DNA from: a virus
Direction: 5' to 3' (one strand)
DNA: 64,000 nucleotides
Virus record (IMG/VR): IMGVR_UViG_3300007644_000002
Span: 18,715 to 82,714 of that record
Under the pieces are notes generated by a model. It saw only the letters and a list, made by a program, of their open reading frames with translations. It made no database searches and was not told the origin of the DNA. Made by a program: the position numbers and the translations under genes. Of the stretch, positions 15,711 to 23,511 are shown one piece after another; positions within the stretch are counted from its first letter, which is position 1, and every line of letters begins with the position of its first letter.

Positions 15711-16335
15711 TCATATCCTTCCAATAATCATAATCGTGTCCTAGGACGTAGGACAGTGTCATTCTGTAACAGTTTGTTTTTGCCGCATGGTACACTACAT
15801 CACCTGAACCGTACGCGCCAAAGTACCCTGCTTTCATGTTCCATCCCTTCTCATCCTGAATGGTAATCACTTCACCTGTTGTAGGTTCTACATACTTGAA
15901 CCATCCATCACCATCCTGAGACCATGTGAAAATTACGTTGAACATCGCTGCGTTGGCGTTATTGTGCCAGCATATAAATCCTTTAGGTGGATATAGTTGT
16001 GATAGGGCAGAAGAATATAATCCGAGTTCTTCCTTTAATCTCTTATCCAGAGCAATGTACGTTTTACGGTACTCTTCTGGATGAGTTCCTTGATAGTGGT
16101 CTGGTTTTATAGGGTGTGAGTAACCATGCTCGGCAGCACCATTGTGGTTCTCCCCCAGCGCTATAATTCGACGCATTTCCTTGTCTGAAGTATATTGGTC
16201 TGCCGCATTTTCTAAGCCAGGGCTCAATACCTCACAACATTCTTCTGGTCTGTACAAATCTCTATAGGTGTAACGAAAATCTTCAAGAATTGCCAATACA
16301 TTCGAATTCTTGATTTCGTACTTTTTCAAACTCAT
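15688..16335 (-). CDS. 2OG-oxygenase-like protein, paralogue A
   Basis: A 215-residue protein sharing a clear conserved block with the protein at 43413-44123: YPPKGFICWHNNANA (115-129), a KAGYFGAY segment, VVYHAAKT (181-188) and R191 before TLSYV. This is the order of a 2-oxoglutarate/iron dioxygenase (H...distal H...R), but the usual H-x-D reads W-H-N-N, so the metal-binding acidic residue is replaced by Asn. It may be an oxygenase with an altered site or a derived non-catalytic fold. Its start overlaps the end of the tail-tube-like gene by 4 bases (ATGA). Confidence 0.65.
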   Translation of the reverse strand: MSLKKYEIKNSNVLAILEDFRYTYRDLYRPEECCEVLSPGLENAADQYTSDKEMRRIIALGENHNGAAEHGYSHPIKPDHYQGTHPEEYRKTYIALDKRLKEELGLYSSALSQLYPPKGFICWHNNANAAMFNVIFTWSQDGDGWFKYVEPTTGEVITIQDEKGWNMKAGYFGAYGSGDVVYHAAKTNCYRMTLSYVLGHDYDYWKDMIDYITEV

Positions 16336-16796
16336 AATATAGTAAATTCCGTAAATCTAAACACAGCATCAAAAGTTAATACTGGAACATCACCTGAAGT
16401 AGAATTGAATTCGATTGCGCCAATACTTGTAGGTACACAATCCTTATACTTAATGCGAACGTTTCCGTTATTGTGGCTTGTTAGGATAATTAATGTTATA
16501 TCATTATATAGTGCCGATGTTTCGTTCTCAGTTACAGTTCTTTCCATCCACGATTGCATTTCTTTATATGCGGACATATCTTCGTCCAGAATAAGATTAA
16601 CCGACAATTCTGAATAAGTAAGTTTTGATCCCGACATGGGCATTCCCATCAACCTAGGGATAGGAACTTCTATTGTATTTACAATAGAGCCTGGGTGCTG
16701 TACTGACAGCGCGAAGTATTCTAGACTAGAGTATTTCTCTTTGTCTATAATGATTTTAAACCCAGTGGGTTGTAGAAAATTTTTATTAATGCTCAT
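16332..16796 (-). CDS. Tail tube-like virion protein (gp19/gp54 fold)
   Basis: A roughly 154-residue protein with the layout of T4-type tube proteins: an N-terminal NFLQPTGFKIIID strand, PIPRLMGMPMSGSKLTYSEL loop, LILDEDMSAYKEMQSWM helix and a C-terminal DAVFRFTEF strand. The open frame begins at 16820, but I start at 16796 because a late promoter occupies 16829-16822, which puts the earlier ATG upstream of transcription start, and because GAGGA lies 7 bases before this ATG. It is a second tube-like gene besides gp19 at 22979; a role in baseplate tube initiation or tail completion is possible. Confidence 0.7.
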   Translation of the reverse strand: MSINKNFLQPTGFKIIIDKEKYSSLEYFALSVQHPGSIVNTIEVPIPRLMGMPMSGSKLTYSELSVNLILDEDMSAYKEMQSWMERTVTENETSALYNDITLIILTSHNNGNVRIKYKDCVPTSIGAIEFNSTSGDVPVLTFDAVFRFTEFTIL

Positions 16797-16821
16797 GACA
16801 TATCCTCGGACGACTCGCATG

Positions 16822-16829
16822 TATTTATA
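16822..16829 (-). promoter_or_regulatory. T4-type late promoter (TATAAATA)
   Basis: Exact octamer on the minus strand; it decides the start of the tube-like gene, since transcription would begin near 16816. Confidence 0.85.
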
Positions 16830-16864
16830 CGAGAATTAAGTACCATCCTTGGTCGGTATACTCC

Positions 16865-17074
16865 TTACTTTGTTTCTTCGGGTGCTGTCGCAGCTGTCCC
16901 CGTCTTATCAGCAACATCTTTAATCACGTTAGACGTTACATCCAAAACACCGGCAGTGATACCAAAGACATCGGAACTGACACCTTTAATAATACCACCC
17001 GTACCATCAATAGTTGACTCGACGGTTGAACAAGCAGACAGAGCCAATGCGAACGCAATTGCGATTATACGCAT
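16865..17074 (-). CDS. Small lipoprotein
   Basis: A 69-residue protein with a lipoprotein signal: MRII, a hydrophobic stretch and lipobox LSAC with the modified cysteine at position 15. The mature part (about 55 residues, STVESTIDGTGGIIKGVSSD onward) is Gly/Ser/Thr/Val rich, resembling small osmotic or entericidin-like lipoproteins. It would be anchored in the host membrane, facing the periplasm. It has its own late promoter and follows a terminator, so it is expressed late as a short unit; lysis or superinfection exclusion roles are possible but unproven. Confidence 0.75.
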   Translation of the reverse strand: MRIIAIAFALALSACSTVESTIDGTGGIIKGVSSDVFGITAGVLDVTSNVIKDVADKTGTAATAPEETK

Positions 17075-17166
17075 AGTAATCTCCTATCCTGTAATTCCGA
17101 GGGTGGTCTCCTACCCACTCATGTGCAGTACGTACCACTTGATACGTAGAACATCTTCCTTACATA

Positions 17167-17174
17167 TATTTATA
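17167..17174 (-). promoter_or_regulatory. T4-type late promoter (TATAAATA)
   Basis: Exact octamer on the minus strand, just after the major capsid gene terminator and about 93 bases before the lipoprotein start. Confidence 0.82.
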
Positions 17175-17179
17175 CGCAT

Positions 17180-17208
17180 AAAAAAACCCCCATCCGAAGA
17201 TGAGGGTT
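17180..17208 (-). terminator. Rho-independent terminator after gene 23
   Basis: Minus strand AACCCTCATC, TTCG loop, GATGGGGGTT stem, followed by a run of T. Ends the capsid transcription unit. Confidence 0.88.
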
Positions 17209-17253
17209 TAAAAGTGGTAGGTTAACCCTACTCTATTTTTTATTCATTATTGC

Positions 17254-18534
17254 TTATGCAGCAGGGGTGTTACCCATGATGTTAGCAACGTTGAATCGAC
17301 GGTAGTACTGGTTAGTACCAGCAAGCGCTAGACCATCGGCAGGTGCAGCACCTACGAATGGGTTAGACGCCATACCATAACGAGTCTTGAACCCGATACG
17401 TGGCTGGAAGTCATTCTCGCCGACAGCTTTAACCATCTGGAGAGGTACGTATGGGCAGTAGAAAATACCTGCGTCATATGCGTTAGTACCTTTATAACCT
17501 ACAGTGATGTAGTCTGAAGAGGCATATGGGTCGATATAGACCTTAGTGCGACCGTTAAGGACACCAGCAAAAGTGTTACCAGTATCGTCAACCTGAAGAC
17601 CAGTAGACATAGCAGGTGTGTAGTCAAGCATACCAGAGGCAGCAAGAGCAGTAGCAACATCTGAAGAACAGATTACTACGTTACCTTTACCACGACGAGT
17701 TTCTTTAGCAATTGCGTTCGCTTCGCGATCCAACTGAACTACTAGACCCTTGAACTTCTCTGCAGACCAACGGCCGTCAGCATCAGTTTCTAGATCGAAT
17801 GTGCCTGGAACGATAACGTTTGAAGTAGTCGCGCCTTGCTTCGCTTGGCTGTTAATTGTGTGAATAACTTCACGGTTGATTTCAGCAAGAATCTCAGTAG
17901 AAAGAATGTTAGCAAGTTCTGTTTCAGCATCCAAACCGTGGATTGCTTTCAAATCTTGTGCTAGTTCTAGAGAGTATTCAGCCTTCAACGCACGAGACTT
18001 AGCAGTTACAGTTGCTTTCTCGATTGTGAAACCCATTTCTGCGAATGAACCTGAAGGTTGACCTTCAACGTCAACGCCGCCACGACCAAGAGCTTCACCA
18101 GCTGCGGTAGTAGTACCTTTACCGGCAGGGTGAGTGCCCGCGCCAGAGAAACCAGTATCAGCTTCGCCGAATAGTGCTTCAGGGTTAGTAGTAGCTCCGC
18201 CGTCGTAACGTGACTTCATCGCGAAGATAAGACCAGTTGGGCCTGACATTGGCTGTACGCCACATACGTCATATGCCATTAGGTTAGGCATTGCACGACG
18301 TACTAGAGAGATCAATACTGGATCCCACTTAGATACAGAACCAGTGTTGGCTCCGCCAGATGCGTCTTCGGTCATGAAACCAGAGTAAGCAACACGCTCT
18401 TCCATCATTGCTTTTTCTTGGTTTTCTAGGATAGCAGCGGTTACTGCTTTACGGTGGTGATCGTGGATCGCGCCCGCAGACTCTTCGTTAAGAACTGGAG
18501 CCCATTTTTCGATAAGAGTATCAAAAGATTGCAT
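17254..18534 (-). CDS. 23: Major capsid protein gp23
   Basis: A 426-residue T4-type major head protein (T4 precursor 521). Recognisable family segments include VRRAMPNLMAYDVCGVQPM, TGLIFAMKSRY, and a C-terminal ANPFVGA-like region. The first about 60 residues (to the SVSKWDP region) probably form the propeptide removed by the gp21 protease. It forms the hexamers of the prolate head. It lies downstream of 22 and 21 in the T4 order and ends before a strong terminator. Confidence 0.96.
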   Translation of the reverse strand: MQSFDTLIEKWAPVLNEESAGAIHDHHRKAVTAAILENQEKAMMEERVAYSGFMTEDASGGANTGSVSKWDPVLISLVRRAMPNLMAYDVCGVQPMSGPTGLIFAMKSRYDGGATTNPEALFGEADTGFSGAGTHPAGKGTTTAAGEALGRGGVDVEGQPSGSFAEMGFTIEKATVTAKSRALKAEYSLELAQDLKAIHGLDAETELANILSTEILAEINREVIHTINSQAKQGATTSNVIVPGTFDLETDADGRWSAEKFKGLVVQLDREANAIAKETRRGKGNVVICSSDVATALAASGMLDYTPAMSTGLQVDDTGNTFAGVLNGRTKVYIDPYASSDYITVGYKGTNAYDAGIFYCPYVPLQMVKAVGENDFQPRIGFKTRYGMASNPFVGAAPADGLALAGTNQYYRRFNVANIMGNTPAA

Positions 18535-18545
18535 TTTAGTATTCC

Positions 18546-19595
18546 TTATTTTTTAGAGGTTTTTCGTAGAGCAGAGATGTAGCCTTCCATCATGGAAGAT
18601 ACTTCAACTTCTTCATCAGCGTCAGCGGATGCTGATTCTGTGATTGGCTCTGGGATTTCTTTAGAAAAGTATGATTGCTTGATAGTAGCGATTTTCTTAA
18701 CGAAGCTTGCTTCGTCTTCAAAGTCTACGTTCTCAACGAGTTCTTTTAACTTTTCTGCTTGGGTGTCCGCAAGGTCACGTGAAGCTTCAGCAATAAGAGT
18801 ATTACGCTTGTAAGTTTCAAGTTCTTCTGCGAGTTGAATTGCGTCACCAGTTGTTGCGTTTAGTTTTTCTTCTAACTCGTCAACTTGTAATGCTAATTCG
18901 TCAACTAGGTCAACCTTGGATTCTGGAACGTCAACATAAGATTCTACGAATAGATCTCTCATTGATGACATAAAGTTTTCTGCGATTTCGGTACGTAGAC
19001 CACTTTGAATCGCTAACTTGTTGTCTTCCATCCAAGTTTCAACTACATAGTTTAGGTAAGAATCTACTTTTGTTACGAGGTCAGTCTTAATAGACTCGAC
19101 TTCTTCAGATAATTCTTCTGTGTATTGTTCTTCAAGACGCGTTACTTCTTCTGACAACTTTGTTTTAACAGCTGCTTCGAAAATAAGTGCGGTCTTTTCC
19201 TTGAACTCTTCAGATAGAGTTGCTTCACCTTCGACAATAGCACGTAATTGTGATTGAGTGTCGTTTTCTTGTGCAACATCTTCATCCAGATCTACACCGG
19301 CTTGTTCACATACTTTGGCATATGCTGCTTGCAAGTCACCTTTCTTCATTTTTGAAGCGGTTTGGTACATTGCGTTCAACATTCCTGCCTTGGTTTTTGG
19401 AAGCGATGTTTTGGATGTAGCGTCCGCAGCCTTATCTACCGATGCGATTGACTCAGGTTCGGATACTGGTGTAGCCTCTGCCTTACCCTTCGCTTTAGGT
19501 GCTTGTGCTTCGTCCAGAGTTTCCTCCACGATTTCGTTAGTATCAACAATGCTATCGCGGATTTCAACTTCGACTTCTTTTTTAAGATTAGTCAT
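18546..19595 (-). CDS. 22: Prohead core scaffold protein gp22
   Basis: A 349-residue very acidic, helical protein in the position of T4 gp22 (269), between protease and major capsid genes. Glu/Lys/Ala-rich coiled-coil sequence throughout and no globular motif, as expected of the scaffold that is degraded by gp21 in head maturation. It is longer than in T4, mainly through an N-terminal Ala/Glu/Ser-rich extension. Confidence 0.88.
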   Translation of the reverse strand: MTNLKKEVEVEIRDSIVDTNEIVEETLDEAQAPKAKGKAEATPVSEPESIASVDKAADATSKTSLPKTKAGMLNAMYQTASKMKKGDLQAAYAKVCEQAGVDLDEDVAQENDTQSQLRAIVEGEATLSEEFKEKTALIFEAAVKTKLSEEVTRLEEQYTEELSEEVESIKTDLVTKVDSYLNYVVETWMEDNKLAIQSGLRTEIAENFMSSMRDLFVESYVDVPESKVDLVDELALQVDELEEKLNATTGDAIQLAEELETYKRNTLIAEASRDLADTQAEKLKELVENVDFEDEASFVKKIATIKQSYFSKEIPEPITESASADADEEVEVSSMMEGYISALRKTSKK

Positions 19596-19604
19596 AGTGA
19601 CTCC

Positions 19605-20267
19605 TTATAGTTTAGATTTGATTAACGAGAGGAAATTCTTAAACTCACGCATCTGCACTTCAGGTCGATATGCAGCGGGTGTTGCTTTGATTTCAGTCTC
19701 TATCTCTTCAATTGCTTGAGGCTCAAGAATTCCATTATTCCAAACCCAGTCTACACCTTCCATAATACCATTAACAAAAGCATTTGGTGCACTTGGGTCT
19801 TGTACGATATCTACTGTACTAAGAATAAAGTCTTCTCCGACATAATTTATGCCATTTTTGCTCACAAGACTTCCCATACCACGAGTTGACACTCCTAGTT
19901 GAACACCACCAGCAAGAAGACCTTTTACAATCTTACCCATAGGAGTGTCCAATATTTGCGCCCTTCCGATTACATCATTGCCTTCAAAGTGAAGGTCAGT
20001 GATTAAATGCGAAACTTTATCCAAGTTAACAGTTGGGCCTTCCGGATGATTTAACTCACCGACTGCTCTCTTCTTGCTAACTTGTTCGGTAACGTACTTA
20101 TTTACAGCACGTTCCATAATTGCTTTGGGGTAAATTCGCCCATTACGGTTTTTTGAATCTGCTTGTGCGAACACACCCTCGATGACATAATTCTTTTCGC
20201 CATTCTCCTTGGCTTCCACGATACACTGTAAATCGTGGCTGTCATTAAATTCGGTAATCAGCTTCAT
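19605..20267 (-). CDS. 21: Prohead protease gp21
   Basis: A 220-residue protease matching T4 gp21 (212). Catalytic His74 in ELNHPEG (71-77) and Ser127 in GVSTRG (125-130) are in the expected order and spacing for this serine protease family. It cleaves scaffold and capsid precursors during head maturation. Its start overlaps the end of the small gene at 20264-20464 by 4 bases. Confidence 0.95.
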   Translation of the reverse strand: MKLITEFNDSHDLQCIVEAKENGEKNYVIEGVFAQADSKNRNGRIYPKAIMERAVNKYVTEQVSKKRAVGELNHPEGPTVNLDKVSHLITDLHFEGNDVIGRAQILDTPMGKIVKGLLAGGVQLGVSTRGMGSLVSKNGINYVGEDFILSTVDIVQDPSAPNAFVNGIMEGVDWVWNNGILEPQAIEEIETEIKATPAAYRPEVQMREFKNFLSLIKSKL

Positions 20268-20464
20268 TTTAATTTTCCTAAGTCTATGAGGACTTGTTTA
20301 GCAGTTGACTCTGCTTCCTTCTGCGTCTTGAAAGCATCTACGTAGTCTCCATCAATATTCAACTCAAACCCTTTTTTGGTCTGATTAATTACTACCGGAT
20401 AACCACCCATCTTCTTACTGAAGACTTTTTTAGATGATTCTCTAATTTGTTGAAATGATTTCAT
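20264..20464 (-). CDS. Small prohead core-position protein
   Basis: A 66-residue protein directly upstream of and overlapping gene 21. N-terminus MKSFQQIRESSKKVFSKKM resembles the amphipathic starts of prohead core peptides. T4 has genes 67 and 68 between 20 and 21; this is in the gene 68 position but is much shorter than T4 gp68 (141) and the sequence match is weak. A core or assembly role is inferred from position only. A late promoter lies 19-26 bases upstream. Confidence 0.55.
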   Translation of the reverse strand: MKSFQQIRESSKKVFSKKMGGYPVVINQTKKGFELNIDGDYVDAFKTQKEAESTAKQVLIDLGKLK

Positions 20465-20482
20465 CTTTTACTCTTTTCCTAT

Positions 20483-20490
20483 TATTTATA
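20483..20490 (-). promoter_or_regulatory. T4-type late promoter (TATAAATA)
   Basis: Exact octamer on the minus strand, 19 bases before the start of the small gene preceding 21-22-23; likely drives the head-protein unit. Confidence 0.82.
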
Positions 20491-20502
20491 CAAAAATAAA
20501 AC

Positions 20503-21144
20503 TTAAACGTAAATTTTCTTTGTACTTCCCCACATTTGTTCAGCATATATCTTATCATTACCCATATAAGGAGTGGAACGAATAGAATAATGCCTCGGGA
20601 TAGTATAATAGGAAGGCCAGATAGTTAATTTATGTTTCTCTTTATCAGGTACAAACTGTGAGAGAAATTCATTACCGGTAGACTGCCACGGTTTTAAACT
20701 AAGCTCTTCTACTTTCAATTCATGTAAGGTATCTATCAATAACTTAACTAAGGTATTCCCCGCGTTACATGCCTGTATAGGGGATATCCAGTTCGGTGCT
20801 ATATGTTCATCCCTGTCATTTTCATATACGGTGTACGCATAATCTGACGGGCTGGTGAACACTTCATCCATATTCTCATAGCATATAGCGTCTGCGGGTG
20901 GTAAGAAACCACCGTCCTCATATAATAATTCATAACGAATTAAATCTGCGACACCTGCCCAAACTTCTTTGGAATAGTACTCATCCATGAGATGTTGATT
21001 ATACCACGTGCGTGACTTGTACATCTCATCGGTGAATATACTATAGTCCCAATCGGGGTGTTTCTCTTTCCACGTATTCATCCATTGGATGGGGGGTTTA
21101 AAAGGCCCAATCCAAATGTGAACCATCTTCTTAGTTAGATTCAT
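20503..21144 (-). CDS. Glycosyltransferase (Gly_transf_sug/GT32-like) with altered DXD
   Basis: A 213-residue protein with the signature of sugar-binding DXD-type enzymes: KMVHIWIGPFKPP at the start and VADLIRYELLYEDGG (65-79). The following DXD position, usually L-D-x-D, reads LPPAD (81-85), so the first acidic residue is missing. It may use a different metal ligand or be inactive. It is inserted between the gene 67-like and gene 68-position genes in the head cluster, without its own promoter, so it should be co-expressed late. Confidence 0.75.
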   Translation of the reverse strand: MNLTKKMVHIWIGPFKPPIQWMNTWKEKHPDWDYSIFTDEMYKSRTWYNQHLMDEYYSKEVWAGVADLIRYELLYEDGGFLPPADAICYENMDEVFTSPSDYAYTVYENDRDEHIAPNWISPIQACNAGNTLVKLLIDTLHELKVEELSLKPWQSTGNEFLSQFVPDKEKHKLTIWPSYYTIPRHYSIRSTPYMGNDKIYAEQMWGSTKKIYV

Positions 21145-21151
21145 GTTAGAA

Positions 21152-21415
21152 TCAGTCTTCGTCAGACTCGGTTTCGTCGTCTAAATCATCTTCTAGATCA
21201 TCGTCTAGGTCATCACCGTCTAATTCTTCTTCATCATTGAATATCCGTCCTGCGACTGCGATTTTCTCTGCGTCTAAAGACGACTGTACTTTATCCGCGA
21301 GCATATCGTTGAATATACTTTCTGCGGAACGGAAGTCTCCACCTTGTAGAGCATTGACAAAGTCCATGCCTGGCTCTTCGATATCTTCATTTACTACGGT
21401 TGTTACTTCAGTCAT
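21152..21415 (-). CDS. 67: Prohead core protein gp67-like
   Basis: An 87-residue acidic protein right after the portal gene, in the gene 67 position. A helical FVNALQGGDFRSAESIFNDM segment is followed by a tail of Asp/Glu (about the last 30 residues). Start chosen at 21415 rather than the longer 21466, because this ATG follows the portal stop by one base and has GGAG 7 bases upstream. T4 gp67 is a small acidic core component required for correct head shape. Confidence 0.7.
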   Translation of the reverse strand: MTEVTTVVNEDIEEPGMDFVNALQGGDFRSAESIFNDMLADKVQSSLDAEKIAVAGRIFNDEEELDGDDLDDDLEDDLDDETESDED

Positions 21416-21416
21416 A

Positions 21417-22916
21417 TTATATCTCCAAATCATCCGCGTCGTCAGAGTTGGCATTTTCTGCTTCAACTTCTTTACGCATATTTTCTATATCGTCATCATT
21501 CATCATCATGACATTCTTCATTACCCACTCACGTGAGAAATATTCACCTACATATTGTGAAACCTGATCCATAGTCTGTAGACGTTCACGCAACAACTCA
21601 GCATCCTTCATCTCAGTGAAGTGATTATCCCTGTTATAGTCTACTTGAATCTCACGTTTCCATAGTTCCCAATCCTGTTCTGTACAGATACCTTTAAGAA
21701 GAAGTTGTTTCTTCAGAATATCAATGAACAGATGAGAGAACTTTTTACGCAGACGGTCAATGAACTTCTGAAATTTAACTTCATCTCGACCAATCTCTGT
21801 AGAACGACCTAAACTAAATTGCGCCTCTTGTTCGAGTCTATTTAGAGGAACATTAAGTGACCTATATAACTTCTTCTGGAAGTATATAATGTCGTCAATC
21901 TGTCCTAGGTTTTCACCGCCAGGTAGTGTACTAATCTCAGTACCACGACCACCTTCGCGACGAGGTAACCAGAAATCTTCGAGCATAGACATATGTTTAC
22001 GGTCATCTTTAATTTCACCGCTACTCGCGTCATAGACTACTTTGTTTCTATAACGTGACATAATATCTTTGATATGTTGTTCAGCTTTACCCTTCGGTAA
22101 GTTGCCCACGTCAATATAGAAGATACGACGTTCAGGCGCACGTGCCATACGATAGATGACTAGAGAGTCTTCCATCATACGTAACTGATTAACTGGTTTG
22201 ACTGCTTTATGTAAATATGATAACACACGCTTCTTCGAGGAGTCTAATAGACCCGACGTGACATAATTTACTGAGTCTGGAGTAAGTTTTACTCCGTTAG
22301 TACCACCGGCACGTTCTTGATAGATGTAGAAGTCCAGAGTTTTATCTACGATCTTAGCACCAGTCTTCTCATCTTTCTTGTACTTTACTTCTTTTACCTT
22401 CCTCATCTTAGTAGCATCGATAGGTCGAATTTCTACAATACCCGCTTTTAAATTGGACTCGTTTACCACTAAATGGTGGTACAAACGTCCATCTACATAC
22501 CACGAACGGAAGATGTCGTGTCCATGTTCTTCAAAATTCAACATAGAACAAATGTTGTTGAACTCTTCGGTAATGGTTTTTTTAATGCTGTCTGTTGTTT
22601 TGACTTTGTCTAAATTAATACTTACAGCTGATTCTAACTCGCCGCCAACAATACCCTCATTAATAATATCTTCAATAGCAGCATCACATTCTGGATGTTC
22701 CGCAATAGTACGATATTTTTTAATAAGTTCTTGGTTGTCTTTGGCTCCAGTTCCTTCTAGGTCTACATATTGACCAAAATAAGAACCAGACGCTGACACA
22801 TAGCCCGCGCCATCTTCATCGACTGCGGGAACTATTGATTGCGCCTTTTTGGCTTCAGGTTTCTCAACTTTCTTTAATTCAAAACCAAACGCTTTAAAAA
22901 AACTATTATCTGCCAT
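21417..22916 (-). CDS. 20: Portal vertex protein gp20
   Basis: A 499-residue T4-type portal protein (T4: 524), the dodecameric ring at the head vertex through which DNA enters. Typical segments include ITEEFNNICSMLNFEEHG, YIDVGNLPKGKAEQHI, MSRYRNKVVYDASSGEI, the MLEDFWLPRREGGRGTEIS motif and the LNRLEQEAQFSLGR region, strongly conserved in this family. Sits between tube and core genes as in T4; preceded by a TATAAGTA promoter and a hairpin leader. Confidence 0.96.
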   Translation of the reverse strand: MADNSFFKAFGFELKKVEKPEAKKAQSIVPAVDEDGAGYVSASGSYFGQYVDLEGTGAKDNQELIKKYRTIAEHPECDAAIEDIINEGIVGGELESAVSINLDKVKTTDSIKKTITEEFNNICSMLNFEEHGHDIFRSWYVDGRLYHHLVVNESNLKAGIVEIRPIDATKMRKVKEVKYKKDEKTGAKIVDKTLDFYIYQERAGGTNGVKLTPDSVNYVTSGLLDSSKKRVLSYLHKAVKPVNQLRMMEDSLVIYRMARAPERRIFYIDVGNLPKGKAEQHIKDIMSRYRNKVVYDASSGEIKDDRKHMSMLEDFWLPRREGGRGTEISTLPGGENLGQIDDIIYFQKKLYRSLNVPLNRLEQEAQFSLGRSTEIGRDEVKFQKFIDRLRKKFSHLFIDILKKQLLLKGICTEQDWELWKREIQVDYNRDNHFTEMKDAELLRERLQTMDQVSQYVGEYFSREWVMKNVMMMNDDDIENMRKEVEAENANSDDADDLEI

Positions 22917-22929
22917 ATATCCTCACGAT

Positions 22930-22956
22930 AAGAAAAGTGGGGAGTATTCTCCCCAC
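22930..22956 (-). terminator. Hairpin between genes 19 and 20 (terminator or 5' leader stem)
   Basis: Minus strand GTGGGGAG, AATA loop, CTCCCCAC stem followed by TTTTCTT. It lies downstream of the probable late promoter at 22965-22972, so it may also cap the 5' end of the gene 20 transcript. Confidence 0.82.
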
Positions 22957-22964
22957 GATACACT

Positions 22965-22972
22965 TACTTATA
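22965..22972 (-). promoter_or_regulatory. Probable late promoter, variant TATAAGTA
   Basis: One mismatch to the TATAAATA octamer, located in the gap between gene 19 and gene 20, where a late promoter is expected. Confidence 0.55.
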
Positions 22973-22978
22973 CCATTA

Positions 22979-23500
22979 TTAACTAGTCGTATTAGATTCC
23001 CAATACTGGACTTGAAACTCAACTGTAAACTCTTCGATTGCTTCGTTATCATAACTAACTTCAATTGATGAAACGTTAGTCGGAAAACATCCACGAAGGT
23101 TATAAGTTTTTACAGTAGAACCATCTTTATCTAACTGCTCAACAATGAGGTCAGATTGATATAAGACTGGGTTGGTGATACCAGTATTTGAACTATGTGC
23201 GTTCATACCGTTCATCCAACGTTCCATAGAATTTCGAACCTCGAAACCAGTGTCGTTTAAGACAGTGATTGTCCAAGTTTCGAATGTCCGATCCCCTGCT
23301 ATCTTAAGCATACGACCACGAAAAGGAACTTCTACAAATCCCATTGTCGATGCTGGCAACTGAGCACCCTTACACATAAACGATGTAAGTTCTGCGTCTC
23401 CGCCAGCATAGGCAGGAAAGTTTAATGTAGCTTTGAAAAGGTTGGTACGAGCACCACCACCTTTCAGTTTTGCTTTAAAATCATCGACTCTTAGTGACAT
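22979..23500 (-). CDS. 19: Tail tube protein gp19
   Basis: A 173-residue tube protein (T4: 163). N-terminal RTNLFKATLNFPAYAG, a CKGAQLPASTMGFVEVPFRGR loop and a FETWTITVLND strand match the family, and the C-terminal FTVEFQVQYWE strand closes the barrel. It stacks as hexamers through the tail. It lies directly after the sheath gene. Confidence 0.95.
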   Translation of the reverse strand: MSLRVDDFKAKLKGGGARTNLFKATLNFPAYAGGDAELTSFMCKGAQLPASTMGFVEVPFRGRMLKIAGDRTFETWTITVLNDTGFEVRNSMERWMNGMNAHSSNTGITNPVLYQSDLIVEQLDKDGSTVKTYNLRGCFPTNVSSIEVSYDNEAIEEFTVEFQVQYWESNTTS

Positions 23501-23511
23501 TATATATCTCC

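Noticed and set aside
17075-17160. 11-codon ORF upstream of the lipoprotein
   Set aside because: Too short and without supporting context; the region reads better as untranslated leader.
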